Notes: generated from the sequence alone by a model not told the origin. Positions 40,038-50,625 are shown, numbered from the stretch's first letter. The stretch: 64,000 bases of DNA from Nitrospira lenta (GCA_945865525.1 CAMBDY010000005.1:1-64000), one strand, 5' to 3'. Program-made: numbers and translations.

Positions 40038-41324
40038 TCAGCCCGCAGCGCCGGCCTTACAACTTGTCCCCTCTGGCTGGCGGCTCAGAGTCGCTGACTG
40101 CTCGCTCTCACTTAGTGCCGCGGCGAGATCGCCGGACAGCGGGAACTCCCGCTCGTACACGACGAATCGGTAGGGATCATTTCCTGTCAGCCCATACTGG
40201 GTCTGCAACATCTCATGTTGCTTGTCGGTCAGAATGTGGTACTGCACCCGCGCCTTAACTTTCAGACCCTCTGCCTGAGCTGGGAGCTGGTAGGTAAACT
40301 GATATTCCCGGCTAGCCAAAGGCAAGAGGCGGTTATCATACAACTCCACAATAGCCGGCTGCCACATGATCCAGCGACCTATCGTGGAGGTCTGATGATC
40401 CAGCACATGCCCGCCTCGATCCTCTACGAAAAACTCTACCGTGAAATACCGGTCCGGATCGCCCGTCGGAATCTTATGGCCCGCTCCGGCATTGATGACT
40501 GTGAGAGTAAAACTCACTCGCTCGCCCGGCTTCGGCGAGACGGTATCGGCCTTTACCTGGACCCCCACTGCCCGTTTCACCATATCCGGGTCGTGCCCAC
40601 CGCGCCAGAGATGCTGCCGCCCCCGCCGAATTGGACCATTCGTCGCCACCGGCCGATCGATTTCAGGCATGTGGCAACTCTGGCAAATGAACCCCCGCTC
40701 CTTCATGAAAAACTTGCCTTCGTACTCCGAATAGGTCCCGCAGGGCCCCACATTGTAGAACTGAGCAGGACCGGACACCACATTATGGCAACGCTGACAA
40801 ACCTGCGTAGTGCGAAAGTTCGGATCGAACTTGATCGGATGCGGTGCGGCGGAGTCTTCATACGGTCCATAGACGACTCCATCTCGCACATGACAGGCTG
40901 CGCAAGTCACAGACTCTTTTTGATACTCGGGGTCGTAGTGGGGATTGGGCTTCTGCACCGCCTTCTCGACGCGCCCCCGGGGAATCTCCCCCACCAACGT
41001 CGGCTGCTGGTTTTCCAGCGGGGCATGGCAGTTCAGACAGACCCAGATATTGTTATCCTTTTTCCAATAGGCTTGGAAGAACGGATCCTCATAGGCATGG
41101 GCATGGATACTCGTCTTCCATTCGTCGTAGATCTCGCGATGACATTGGCCACAGGACTCAGCTTTCAGACTCGTCAGGCCTTCCGGGATTTTCTGAAACG
41201 GAATCGCATGGGCATAATCGGACCGCAACCCAAAAATCACAACTGGCTTAACCTCGGTGTAATAAAGATAGACGAGCAGACCCGCCAACGCAGAACCAAG
41301 CAGAATCTTAAGAAAGGTTTTCAT
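40038..41324 (-). CDS. Pentaheme cytochrome c with C-terminal beta domain
   Basis: Five CxxCH: CGQCH, CLNCH, CAACH, CQRCH, CQSCH; N-terminal TM; AGHKIPTGDPDRYFTVEF. Confidence 0.9.
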   Translation of the reverse strand: MKTFLKILLGSALAGLLVYLYYTEVKPVVIFGLRSDYAHAIPFQKIPEGLTSLKAESCGQCHREIYDEWKTSIHAHAYEDPFFQAYWKKDNNIWVCLNCHAPLENQQPTLVGEIPRGRVEKAVQKPNPHYDPEYQKESVTCAACHVRDGVVYGPYEDSAAPHPIKFDPNFRTTQVCQRCHNVVSGPAQFYNVGPCGTYSEYEGKFFMKERGFICQSCHMPEIDRPVATNGPIRRGRQHLWRGGHDPDMVKRAVGVQVKADTVSPKPGERVSFTLTVINAGAGHKIPTGDPDRYFTVEFFVEDRGGHVLDHQTSTIGRWIMWQPAIVELYDNRLLPLASREYQFTYQLPAQAEGLKVKARVQYHILTDKQHEMLQTQYGLTGNDPYRFVVYEREFPLSGDLAAALSESEQSATLSRQPEGTSCKAGAAG

Positions 41325-42265
41325 GCGGTTACGAGAGCCTGAATATGTCGATCCACCGACGCAGCCAAGGATGTCAGATGATACCCGCCTTCGAGCGATG
41401 AAAGAATCCGGCCGTTCGCATGCCGTTTAGCGATACCAGCTATGATGTCGGTAAGGTCCCCGTAGCCCTCTTCTGTCAGCCCCATGCTCGCAAGAGGATC
41501 GTCCCGATGCGCATCGAACCCGGCTGAAATGAGCACGAACTCCGGCTTGAACGCATCAGCTGCCGGGACCAGCGTTTTCTGAAAGACGGCGCGGTATGCC
41601 TCATCGCCCTCCCCCGCCTCCATCGGGACATTGATCGTGAACCCCTCCCCGGCCCCTCGGCCTCGCTCCGTCGCACGGCCCGTACCGGGATAGTGGGGAA
41701 ATTGCTGGGTACTGAAGAACAAAACCGACGGGTCCTCTTCAAAACTATGCTGCGTCCCGTTCCCGTGATGCACGTCCCAATCAACGATCAAAACCCGGCT
41801 GAGCCTATAGCGCTTCTGTGCGTAGCGCGCGGCAATCGCCACATTATTGAAAAGACAGAAGCCCATTGCCTGCCCCGCCTCTGCATGGTGCCCCGGCGGC
41901 CTCACCGCACAAAACACATGATCTACCACTTGAGACATGATCGCATCGACCCCAGCCAAGGCGCCTCCGGCTGCCAGATAGGCAGCAGTTAGGGAACCGG
42001 GGGACATGGACGTATCAGGATCGAGCGAGAGCCGCCCCGTTACTGGAGCATGGGTTTTCAGCATCTCAAGATAGGGCGCCTCATGGATCTGCCTAATCCA
42101 TTCGTCCTCCGCTTTTCGGGGTTGAATCCTGGTCAACCGAGCCGCCGTTCCGCTCTGTTCGAGTTGCTGCATGATCGCGCGGAGCCGATTGGGCGACTCA
42201 GGATGCCCTGCGCCCATATCATGGCCAAGATAGCGTGGATCGTAGACGAGTCCGGTGCTGCCCAT
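41321..42265 (-). CDS. Histone deacetylase superfamily (acetoin-utilisation/acetylpolyamine amidohydrolase-like)
   Basis: VFCAVRPPGHHAE, VLIVDWDVHHGNGTQHSFEED, LISAGFDAHRDDPL; ATGA overlap with the downstream cytochrome gene. Confidence 0.93.
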   Translation of the reverse strand: MGSTGLVYDPRYLGHDMGAGHPESPNRLRAIMQQLEQSGTAARLTRIQPRKAEDEWIRQIHEAPYLEMLKTHAPVTGRLSLDPDTSMSPGSLTAAYLAAGGALAGVDAIMSQVVDHVFCAVRPPGHHAEAGQAMGFCLFNNVAIAARYAQKRYRLSRVLIVDWDVHHGNGTQHSFEEDPSVLFFSTQQFPHYPGTGRATERGRGAGEGFTINVPMEAGEGDEAYRAVFQKTLVPAADAFKPEFVLISAGFDAHRDDPLASMGLTEEGYGDLTDIIAGIAKRHANGRILSSLEGGYHLTSLAASVDRHIQALVTA

Positions 42266-42369
42266 GACAAAGTCCAGTGAGCTGTGATGAATGAGGGGCT
42301 CCTACTCATTACCCTTTATACACCACCGATTACACTGTAGAGCTTATCACGCAGGAAAGCCTATAGACA

Positions 42370-42732
42370 ATGCGCGTTCGCCGCTGCTATCGTCACATGG
42401 ACTTGGAGGAAGCCATGGCGAATCGCCGCATCGAGCCGCTCAAAAAGATCTTGGAAATCGATCCGACCGACGAAGTCGCCTGGTTCGGCTTGGGAAAGGC
42501 CTATATGGACGATATGAACTTCGAAGAAGCGGCCAAAGCCCTACAGCAATGTGTCACGGTTAAGCCCACCTACTCAGCCGCCTATTATGCCCTAGCTCAA
42601 TCGCTGCAGAAACTGGATCGAATCGACGAATGCCGGACCGTTTGCACCACCGGCATCAACGTCTCCACAAAAAACGGCGACATGATGGTCACAAAGAGTC
42701 TGGAATCGCTCAACGGCTCACTGCCCGCCTAA
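42370..42732 (+). CDS. TPR-repeat protein
   Basis: EIDPTDEVAWFGLGKAYMDDMNFEEAAKALQQCVTVKPTYSAAYYALAQSLQ. Confidence 0.8.
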   Translation: MRVRRCYRHMDLEEAMANRRIEPLKKILEIDPTDEVAWFGLGKAYMDDMNFEEAAKALQQCVTVKPTYSAAYYALAQSLQKLDRIDECRTVCTTGINVSTKNGDMMVTKSLESLNGSLPA

Positions 42733-43064
42733 GTTGGTTCCGCCCGTTCGTCATCATCATTGTCAGATATTAGGCCGAGGGCTTCCGGCTCGTGCTTAAA
42801 AATTTCCTCGTACACTTCGTCCAACCAGCGGCTCGCGTAGTCCAGGATCTCCCGGACTAACGGTTCCGGCTGGCCCGTCCGTTTGATCGTCCACTGGCAA
42901 ACATATTCCAGCAGCACCTCCCGCTCAAACCGCTTCGACGATTGCGTCGCGAGCGTCGTCATTTCACCAAAACCGGTCATGAGGATATCAGCCACCGTGT
43001 CTCGCCCGTACGACGTGCTAGCTGTGACATATTGAATGGCCCGATTGAGTTCTTGGCCGGTCAT
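42729..43064 (-). CDS. Hypothetical protein
   Basis: 111 aa ORF with acidic C-terminus, convergent with the TPR gene. Confidence 0.5.
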   Translation of the reverse strand: MTGQELNRAIQYVTASTSYGRDTVADILMTGFGEMTTLATQSSKRFEREVLLEYVCQWTIKRTGQPEPLVREILDYASRWLDEVYEEIFKHEPEALGLISDNDDDERAEPT

Positions 43065-43200
43065 GAAATCTCCGTTGCGCTTGGCTCATCATACCGCGAT
43101 GCCGCCACAGATGGAAGATTCTAGCCGCCAGAAAATCCCACCGACTGCATGCGTGAGAATGGTATGCTTACCAGTTATCAGCCTCACCATGTGAGGCGAG

Positions 43201-45042
43201 ATGAAGGAGACATTATCTATGCCAGCGAAGACCAGCCTGAAAAAGTCGACTACGCGTAAGGCCACTTCCCCGAAGCAGCAGACAGCCACCTATGCCGAGC
43301 GCTGGGACCTCTCCCACCTGGCAGAGGATCCGGTCAAACATTTTGAAACCCTGCTGGCAAAAATTGAATCCCAGGTGGCAGCATTCGAAGCGGCGCGAGC
43401 CCAATGCAGTGCCACCATGGAGACAGCCGTCTTCCGGCCCCTCCTGACGCTCAGTGAACACATCGCCGTGGCCTCTTCTAAGCTCAGCGCCTACGCCTAC
43501 CTGTGGTTCTCAGAAAACACAAAAGACCTCGCCGCCCGCTCGTTTAAGGACAAGGTCGAGGAGCGGCTCACAGCGCTCCAAAACCGCCTGGTATTTTTTG
43601 ACCTCTGGTGGCAGAGCGTCGATGAGGGCAACGCCCGTCGGCTTATGGCCAGAACCGGCACGCTCCGGTACCACCTTGAAACCATTCGCCGGGTCACGCC
43701 TCACACTCTGTCAGAACCGGAAGAAAAAATCGTCAACATCAAGAACATCACGGGACGTAACGCAATTCAGTTGCTGTACGACGTCGTGACCAACGCCTTC
43801 ACGTTTACCCTCACCATCAATGGCACACGGAAGACAATGACGCGTGAAGAGCTGACGTCCTTTCTCCGCCATGCGCAAGGACGCATGCGTGAAGCCGCCT
43901 ATCGAGAGCTCTACCGTGTCTATGCCAATCAGCACGATCTACTGGGCGAAATCTACAAGACCCTGGTCAACGACTGGAAGGCGGAGAATCTTCAACTGCG
44001 CCACTTCACCAGTCCAATTGCCACCCGCAACCTAAGCAACGACATTCCCGATGAAGCCGTAGCTTCACTCCTCAAGGTCTGTCAAAAGAATGCCGGCATC
44101 TTCCAGCGCTACTTCCGCATCAAGGCGCGCCTCTGCAAGATCAGGCCAATGACCCGCTATGATATCTATGCACCCCATCGCACGGAACAGAAATCCTACC
44201 GCTATCAGGATGCCATCAACATGGTGCTGGCGGCCTATCGAGGATTCTCTCCCCAATTAGCCGACTTGGCGGAACGAGTCGTGCATGAACGCCATATCGA
44301 CGCGCGCACGCGTCCCGGAAAAATCGGAGGCGCCTATTGCTACAGCGTCGTCCCCAACATGACCCCCTACGTACTCTTAAACTTCACCGGCGAGGCACGT
44401 GATATCGCCACGATGGCCCATGAGCTCGGCCATGCCGTCCATGGCATGCTGGCGCAGCAGCATTCTATGTTTACCTTCCATTCCACCCTCCCGCTGGCGG
44501 AAACGGCTTCGGTGTTCGGGGAACGCATCCTGTCCGATGCCCTTATGAACGAGGAACGGGACAAGAAGGTGAGGCAGGGACTCCTGCTCAACCAGCTGGA
44601 TGATATCTACGCTACAGTCCTGCGGCAGGCCTATTTCGTCCGATTCGAGAATCAAGCCCATGAGATGATCGCCCAAGGCGCAACCGTGAAGGATCTGGCT
44701 AAGACCTATCTAGCAGAGGTGCGGCAGCAGTTTGGGAAAGGCATCAAGGTCCCGGAAGAGTTTCAATGGGAATGGCTGACTATTCCCCACATCTTTGCCA
44801 GCCCCTTCTATTGCTACGCCTACAGCTTCGGGAACTTACTGGTCCTCGCACTGTACCAGATGTATCAGAAAGAAGGGGCCTCGTTCGTGCCCAAATATCT
44901 GGAGCTGCTCAGCACCGGTGGATCAGAGTCACCGCAAACGATTCTTAGTAAGATCGGAGTCGATATGGCCTCTGAAGATTTCTGGCAATCGGGCTTCGAC
45001 ACGATCAGCGGGATGGTCGATCAGCTGGAGCAAACGCTGTAG
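43201..45042 (+). CDS. pepF: M3-family oligoendopeptidase F
   Basis: ATMAHELGHAVHGMLAQQHSMFTFHSTLPLAETASVFGE (HExxH..E). Confidence 0.95.
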   Translation: MKETLSMPAKTSLKKSTTRKATSPKQQTATYAERWDLSHLAEDPVKHFETLLAKIESQVAAFEAARAQCSATMETAVFRPLLTLSEHIAVASSKLSAYAYLWFSENTKDLAARSFKDKVEERLTALQNRLVFFDLWWQSVDEGNARRLMARTGTLRYHLETIRRVTPHTLSEPEEKIVNIKNITGRNAIQLLYDVVTNAFTFTLTINGTRKTMTREELTSFLRHAQGRMREAAYRELYRVYANQHDLLGEIYKTLVNDWKAENLQLRHFTSPIATRNLSNDIPDEAVASLLKVCQKNAGIFQRYFRIKARLCKIRPMTRYDIYAPHRTEQKSYRYQDAINMVLAAYRGFSPQLADLAERVVHERHIDARTRPGKIGGAYCYSVVPNMTPYVLLNFTGEARDIATMAHELGHAVHGMLAQQHSMFTFHSTLPLAETASVFGERILSDALMNEERDKKVRQGLLLNQLDDIYATVLRQAYFVRFENQAHEMIAQGATVKDLAKTYLAEVRQQFGKGIKVPEEFQWEWLTIPHIFASPFYCYAYSFGNLLVLALYQMYQKEGASFVPKYLELLSTGGSESPQTILSKIGVDMASEDFWQSGFDTISGMVDQLEQTL

Positions 45043-45127
45043 ACGGGTGCGCTCGTCCTGCTCCAGACCCGCAAGCTATCGACGCGCTGTTGAATTGAGC
45101 TGACTTTCCGAAACCTAGGAAGCCGAG

Positions 45128-45784
45128 CTACTGGGCCGACCCGGCCTTGAATCTACGCGCAACTTCAGCCACGCGCAGCCCTAAGGCTTTCGCTTCGGCC
45201 AGTTCCTTGTTATCGATCCCAGGGCTATCGCCTTCCGTGGTGGCAGACGCGCCAAAGGCGCCACCGCCGCCGACGACGATCATCTGATTCCCTAACATCG
45301 CAGCTAGGATCGTCAGCATCGTCACTTCCTTGCCACCCGCAATCTGAGCGCCAGTCACAAAAGCTGCGCCAACCTTGTTCTTCATCTTAAATTCAGGAAA
45401 CACGCCAAACTTGAACTGCCAGTTATCGAAGAAAGTCTTCACCTCGCCCGACATATTCGACCAATAGACCGGCGAACCGACCACGACGGCATCAGCGGAG
45501 AACAGATCCTCCGCCGTCACCTGGCCGACCCGTTTCAGCAGCACTTCTACGCCAGGCACGCTTTTCGCCCCCTCTACCACCGCTTCAGCCATGCGCTCGG
45601 TATTACCGGACAACGAATGGTAGGTGACCAAGATCTTTACCAGTTGAGCCGGCTCGTCGGCAAAGGTTTCGCCGGAGCCCATATTCAGGATCAAAAGCAG
45701 GGTACAGAGGAAGAGCACGCCAATAGATCGGAGTCGTAAAGTGGAGATGTGAGCAGATAACATCGACTCACTGGGAGCAGGCAT
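45128..45784 (-). CDS. Secreted/anchored flavodoxin-like protein (WrbA/NADPH-dependent FMN reductase family)
   Basis: ILVTYHSLSGNTERMAEAVVEGAK, ADAVVVGSPVYWSNMSGEVKTFFDNW, N-terminal signal/TM segment. Confidence 0.85.
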   Translation of the reverse strand: MPAPSESMLSAHISTLRLRSIGVLFLCTLLLILNMGSGETFADEPAQLVKILVTYHSLSGNTERMAEAVVEGAKSVPGVEVLLKRVGQVTAEDLFSADAVVVGSPVYWSNMSGEVKTFFDNWQFKFGVFPEFKMKNKVGAAFVTGAQIAGGKEVTMLTILAAMLGNQMIVVGGGGAFGASATTEGDSPGIDNKELAEAKALGLRVAEVARRFKAGSAQ

Positions 45785-45807
45785 CAACGCACAGAGGTGA
45801 CTAGGAT

Positions 45808-45993
45808 TCAACGACGGACGATTTCCTCTTCCATACGCTCTTCGACAGAAACATCCGTAAGGGCTCCGCGGTAATCGCACTTGTGGCAACGGACGCGCCA
45901 GGCTTCGATCCACTTTTCCTGTACATAGGACTGCCGGCACGTTGGACAGACAAACACACCTTTGACGTAATGGACTTTTCTCGTCTCTTTCAT
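45808..45993 (-). CDS. Small zinc-ribbon protein
   Basis: MKETRKVHYVKGVFVCPTCRQSYVQEKWIEAWRVRCHKCDYRGAL (CPTC..CHKC). Confidence 0.7.
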   Translation of the reverse strand: MKETRKVHYVKGVFVCPTCRQSYVQEKWIEAWRVRCHKCDYRGALTDVSVEERMEEEIVRR

Positions 45994-46135
45994 AACTCCC
46001 CCTTGCGTAAGCTGGCCGAGGATCGCATAGACAACAATGTGATTGCAAGACACCCTACCGACTAGCGCCAATGGCCTCATGCTACCGTACGGCTCTCAGC
46101 TTGACTCATCTGGAACTGGCCGATAGGATGCCGCC

Positions 46136-46603
46136 ATGCAACAATACCGCGCAGTCCTCCTCATCCTATTCATCCTGCTCTTCCTCCCTGATGCCTCACA
46201 AGCTGAGACCGACCAGGGTCCGGCAGGCCTGATCACGATTACCCTTCCAGGCGGCGCCATCATTCATGCAGAGCTCGCCGATACGCCCCAGAAACGCGCA
46301 GAGGGATTAATGTATCGCACACATCTGGGCTCCGACCGAGGGATGCTCTTCACGTTCCTCGAAGCGCAGGCCTGGACCTTCTGGATGAAAAACACCAAGA
46401 TCCCCCTCGACATCATCTGGCTGAATGAAAAAAAACAGATCATCCATATCGAGCCGAACGTTCCGGTCTGCACGAACCAAGATGACAGTTGCCCTCAGTA
46501 CAGGCCGAATCACGACGCCCTCTATGTCCTGGAACTCGCGGGAGGCAGAGCAGAGAGCTTGAAGTTGCAGCGGGACTCGAAACTTCAATTTCGAGTCCCC
46601 TAA
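46136..46603 (+). CDS. DUF192 family secreted protein
   Basis: Signal peptide; AELADTPQKRAEGLMYRTHLGSDRGMLFTF...WTFWMKNTKIPLDIIWLNEKKQIIHIE. Confidence 0.92.
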   Translation: MQQYRAVLLILFILLFLPDASQAETDQGPAGLITITLPGGAIIHAELADTPQKRAEGLMYRTHLGSDRGMLFTFLEAQAWTFWMKNTKIPLDIIWLNEKKQIIHIEPNVPVCTNQDDSCPQYRPNHDALYVLELAGGRAESLKLQRDSKLQFRVP

Positions 46604-46740
46604 TAGACTAGGCTCACGCAGGATACCCCAAAAGTCTACCGAGCAAGGCTGTAATCAATGAACGCACTGGAGGCGTAGCCTCTAGGCTACGCTGAAGATG
46701 TTTGTGAGGCGAGAACCCCGCTAGAGCAGCAGCGCCCTGC
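46604..46740. repeat. Degenerate intergenic repeat copy with palindromic core
   Basis: Reverse complement reads ...GCTGCTGCTCTAGCGGGGTTCTCGCCTCACAAACATCTTCAGCGTAGCCTAGAGGCTACGCCTCCAGTG...; inverted core GTAGCC-TAGA-GGCTAC. Confidence 0.4.
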
Positions 46741-48920
46741 TAAGACCGTTCCTGCCAGGCCCGCATCCGCCGTGCCGTGATCACTCCCTCGACCCGTTCG
46801 ACGGCTTTCAACACCTGATCAAGATGCTGCGTACCCGATACGTCGACGACGAAATCAAGGACAGATTTCTGATCCTCCCGTGTCGTAATCTCGGCGCGGC
46901 TAATGTTAGCATGGCACGCTGCAATCGCAGAGGACACATTCGCCAGCACACCAGTCTTATCAATAGCCACAATCGATATTTTGACCGAGTGCGTACCGGG
47001 CGTAGCGACATCCCATTCGACCTCTACCAACCGTTCTTTATCATAGTCCAGCGCCACCAAATTTGGACAATCGACAGCATGGATCGTCAGCCCGCGCCCG
47101 CGCGTGATATAGCCGAGAATGCGATCGCCCGGCACAGGGTGACAACAGCGCGACAACTGCATGAGTAGGTCGCGCGATCCCTTAACAAGAACACCGATAC
47201 CATCGCTCTTCCCGCCCACCACTTTCTGCACGGCTGGGCGCTCCTGAACTGACTCCTGCTTTCCGGATGGGGAAGCCGTAAGCTTATCAACGACCTGTGA
47301 TGTGGCCACGCTGCCGAAACCTACGGCTGCGATTAATTCCTCGGTGTTGGCGAATCCCGATTGACGAGCCACCACCAACAGCTCCGCCGACTTAAATATT
47401 TGAGCCGACACCATGCTATGACGGCGGAACTCAGACTCCAACAACCGACGTCCGATCTCGACGCTCCGCTTCTGTTCTTCAAGCTTAATCCAATGTTTAA
47501 TTTTTGTCTTCGCGCGTGAGGTGCTAACAAAATTCAGCCAGTCCTTGTGCGGCGTTTGCGTGGGCGATGTGAGGATTTCGACCGTATCGCCACTGGCTAG
47601 TTCATGCTTGAGCGGCACAATCTTCCCGTCCACCTTAGCCCCGACGCAATGGTCTCCCACCTCGGTATGAATCGCAAAGGCAAAATCAACGGGAGTCGAT
47701 CCTTTCGGCAACTCCTTGACGATCCCTTTGGGGGTGAAAACATACACCACATCGTGGAAGAGATCGAGCTTCACCGAGTCCATGAACTGGCGATTATCCG
47801 CCAAATTCTCATGCCACTCGACGAACTGATTGAGCCAGCCGAACGCCTTACTGTCACGCTCTGCAACCTGCCCCTGCTCCTTGTACTTCCAGTGCGCCGC
47901 AATGCCGTACTCAGCGATACGATGCATCTCCTCGGTGCGGATCTGGAACTCGACGTGCTCCCCCTTCGGCCCCACTACTGTCGTGTGAAGCGACTGGTAG
48001 AGATTGGACTTTGGAATTGCAATGTAATCTTTGAAGCGACCTGGGACGGGCCGCCAAAGGGAATGGATCACGCCCAGTACGGCGTAGCAGTTCATCTTGA
48101 GGCCCGTCACGATCCGTAGCGCCGTCAAATCATAGACCTCTTCAAACGTAATCGACTGCTTGTTCATCTTTTGGTAGATGCCATAGAGATGCTTGGGGCG
48201 CCCGCAGACTGCTCCGGCTAGCCCGTGCTCCTGTATGGCCGTGTGCACGAGTTGGCTGACTTCATCAATGTACTGCTGCCGATCCTCATCTCGTTTCGCC
48301 ACGCGGATACGCAACATCTCATAGATATCCGGCTTGAGATGCTTCAGGCAGAGGTCTTCCAGCTCATTCTTGACCCACCCGATCCCGAGACGATTCGCTA
48401 GCGGCGCATAGATCTCCAGCGTCTCCTGGCCAATCTCTTGACGCTTGGCCGCACCAAGATGTTCCAATGTGCGCATGTTGTGGAGCCGGTCAGCGAGCTT
48501 GATGAGAACAACCCGGATATCGTCCGCCATCGAGAGCAGCATCTTACGGAAATTCTCCGCCTGCCTCTCTTCGTAGCTCCGAAACGTGATCTTACCGATC
48601 TTGGTTACCCCATCGACCAGATGGAGCACATCCTTGCCGAACTCTTTTTCAAGTTCGTCGGCCGTAGCAACCGTATCTTCCAACGTATCGTGCAGCAGGC
48701 CCGCAACGATGGCGGTCACATCCGTTTTAAGCGAGGTGAGGACTCCGGCGACCGCAATAGGATGTTGCAGGTAGGGTTCTCCGGACAGGCGCCGCTGCCC
48801 TTCATGCGCTTTCGCAGAGAATTCATAGGCCTTGCGGACTAGCCCAAGATCGGCATCGGCAGCATAGCTTTTGATCCGATCCAGCAGCTGGTCAAGATCT
48901 GTGACAGTTTCGTGCACCAT
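46740..48920 (-). CDS. rel: Bifunctional (p)ppGpp synthetase/hydrolase (RelA/SpoT family)
   Basis: HD domain GLLHDTLEDTVAT, synthetase RFKDYIAIPKSNLYQSLHTTVVGP, TGS and ACT domains. Confidence 0.96.
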   Translation of the reverse strand: MVHETVTDLDQLLDRIKSYAADADLGLVRKAYEFSAKAHEGQRRLSGEPYLQHPIAVAGVLTSLKTDVTAIVAGLLHDTLEDTVATADELEKEFGKDVLHLVDGVTKIGKITFRSYEERQAENFRKMLLSMADDIRVVLIKLADRLHNMRTLEHLGAAKRQEIGQETLEIYAPLANRLGIGWVKNELEDLCLKHLKPDIYEMLRIRVAKRDEDRQQYIDEVSQLVHTAIQEHGLAGAVCGRPKHLYGIYQKMNKQSITFEEVYDLTALRIVTGLKMNCYAVLGVIHSLWRPVPGRFKDYIAIPKSNLYQSLHTTVVGPKGEHVEFQIRTEEMHRIAEYGIAAHWKYKEQGQVAERDSKAFGWLNQFVEWHENLADNRQFMDSVKLDLFHDVVYVFTPKGIVKELPKGSTPVDFAFAIHTEVGDHCVGAKVDGKIVPLKHELASGDTVEILTSPTQTPHKDWLNFVSTSRAKTKIKHWIKLEEQKRSVEIGRRLLESEFRRHSMVSAQIFKSAELLVVARQSGFANTEELIAAVGFGSVATSQVVDKLTASPSGKQESVQERPAVQKVVGGKSDGIGVLVKGSRDLLMQLSRCCHPVPGDRILGYITRGRGLTIHAVDCPNLVALDYDKERLVEVEWDVATPGTHSVKISIVAIDKTGVLANVSSAIAACHANISRAEITTREDQKSVLDFVVDVSGTQHLDQVLKAVERVEGVITARRMRAWQERS

Positions 48921-48927
48921 AGCTCAC

Positions 48928-50625
48928 TCACCCCATCACACTCGGACGGACATCACGAATACGGAGCTGAATCCTGTCACGGCCGTTCCAATGGTTCAGC
49001 TCAGGCGTAAAAGCTAGATCCACCGGCGTGCGGGACGGAATACCCCGCTCCAACAAAGACTTCATCCCGAACGCAATACTATCAAACGGCTCCGAAGAGC
49101 CTTGCCGTACGGTCATTTTTAGATGCTTCTCGCCAACCGTGCGGGACTCCATCACTTCGAGGCGGGTCACGGCAAACGTGGGTTCCGGATTGCCAGCCCC
49201 AAACGGATGCAGCGAAGAGATTTCCTGGAGCAACTTCAGATTCACTTCGTCCAGCCGCACCTCGGCATCGACATTTAACGTTGGTACCTTGGCCCCCTCA
49301 TGGGTCCAGCCTGCGACTACACCGGAAAATTTAGTGCGGAACTCGTCGATCCGAGATTCGCGAATCGTCACTCCAGCAGCGCTAGGATGCCCACCGAACG
49401 CCTCCAGCATCTCCCGGCAAGATGCCAAGCCTTGATAGAGGTCAAATCCGCCGGTCGTCCGCGCCGAGCCTTTGGCAGTGCCCTGCTCGTTGATCGCCAT
49501 AACAATCGCGGGGCGCTGAAACCGATCGACCAACCGAGCGGCAACAATCCCAACCACTCCAAGATGCCAGTTCCTGGAAGCCAAGACCAATGCGGGCGGC
49601 AGCTCTTTGTCCTTCAGCAACGCCAGCGCCTCGTCCATGATACCCACTTCGATCCGTTGCCGTTCCCGATTTAGTTGTTCCAACCGGTCTGCCAACTGCT
49701 GCGCCTCAAGCGGATTGTCGGTCGTCAACAACCGCACTCCCAACATGGCATCGTCCAATCGCCCGGCTGCATTGATACGGGGGGCGAGCTTGAAGGCGAT
49801 CGTTTCCGCCGTGCACTCACGGGTTACCCCCGCTACCTGCTTCAAGGCCTGCACGCCGCAGCGCGCGCCACCGGACAACTTGACCAGCCCTTCACGTACA
49901 AAATTTCGATTCTCATCATGCAACGGTACCACGTCAGCCACCGTCGCGAGGGCCACAAGATCGAGCAACGACTCCAACGGTACCCCTGCCACCCCGTAAC
50001 GCGACTGGTACGCCTGCGCTACCTTGTAGGCCAACGCCGCAGAGCAGAGCCCGCGGAACGGATAGAGAGCTCCGACGCGATGGGGATTGAGCACCGCCAC
50101 AGCCGGCGGCATCGCCTCGTCGCTCTGGTGATGGTCGGTCACCACCACATCCATGCCCAGCTTGGCCGCCAAGGCAATTTCTTTATGAGAGGTCGTGCCG
50201 CAATCGGAAGTCACCAGCAGCGCGATCCCGTCGTCATGCAACCGCTGCACAGCACTGAGATTGAGTCCATACCCTTCACGAAAACGATGGGGCACATAGG
50301 CGCGCACGTTGGCACCCAACCCGCCGAAAAACAACAGGTAGACACTCGTCGCCGTAATCCCGTCGACATCGTAATCACCGTAAAAACAGATCGGCTCCCG
50401 CGTCATAACCGCGCGATGTAACCGCTCGACCGCCTGCTCCATATCCGGGATTAAAAATGGATCGTGCGGCGACCGCAGCGACATCCAGGACGTGGCTTCA
50501 TCCGGCGTCGTCACGCCACGGGCCAAAAAAAGCGAAGCGGTAGCAGGAGAAATCGAAAGGGCCTGGACCAACGATGCCCGTTGAGAGAGGTTGATGTCAC
50601 GAAAGACCCAGAGCTTCGATTTCAT
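48928..50625 (-). CDS. recJ: single-stranded-DNA-specific exonuclease RecJ
   Basis: CFYGDYDVDGITATSVYLLF, VVTDHHQ, GGHPSAAGVTI, LHPFGAGNPEP. Confidence 0.96.
   Translation of the reverse strand: MKSKLWVFRDINLSQRASLVQALSISPATASLFLARGVTTPDEATSWMSLRSPHDPFLIPDMEQAVERLHRAVMTREPICFYGDYDVDGITATSVYLLFFGGLGANVRAYVPHRFREGYGLNLSAVQRLHDDGIALLVTSDCGTTSHKEIALAAKLGMDVVVTDHHQSDEAMPPAVAVLNPHRVGALYPFRGLCSAALAYKVAQAYQSRYGVAGVPLESLLDLVALATVADVVPLHDENRNFVREGLVKLSGGARCGVQALKQVAGVTRECTAETIAFKLAPRINAAGRLDDAMLGVRLLTTDNPLEAQQLADRLEQLNRERQRIEVGIMDEALALLKDKELPPALVLASRNWHLGVVGIVAARLVDRFQRPAIVMAINEQGTAKGSARTTGGFDLYQGLASCREMLEAFGGHPSAAGVTIRESRIDEFRTKFSGVVAGWTHEGAKVPTLNVDAEVRLDEVNLKLLQEISSLHPFGAGNPEPTFAVTRLEVMESRTVGEKHLKMTVRQGSSEPFDSIAFGMKSLLERGIPSRTPVDLAFTPELNHWNGRDRIQLRIRDVRPSVMG

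Noticed and set aside
40215-41342. 375-aa plus-strand ORF opposite the pentaheme cytochrome
   Set aside because: The minus strand has five CxxCH motifs and a signal anchor; the antisense product has no coherent features.
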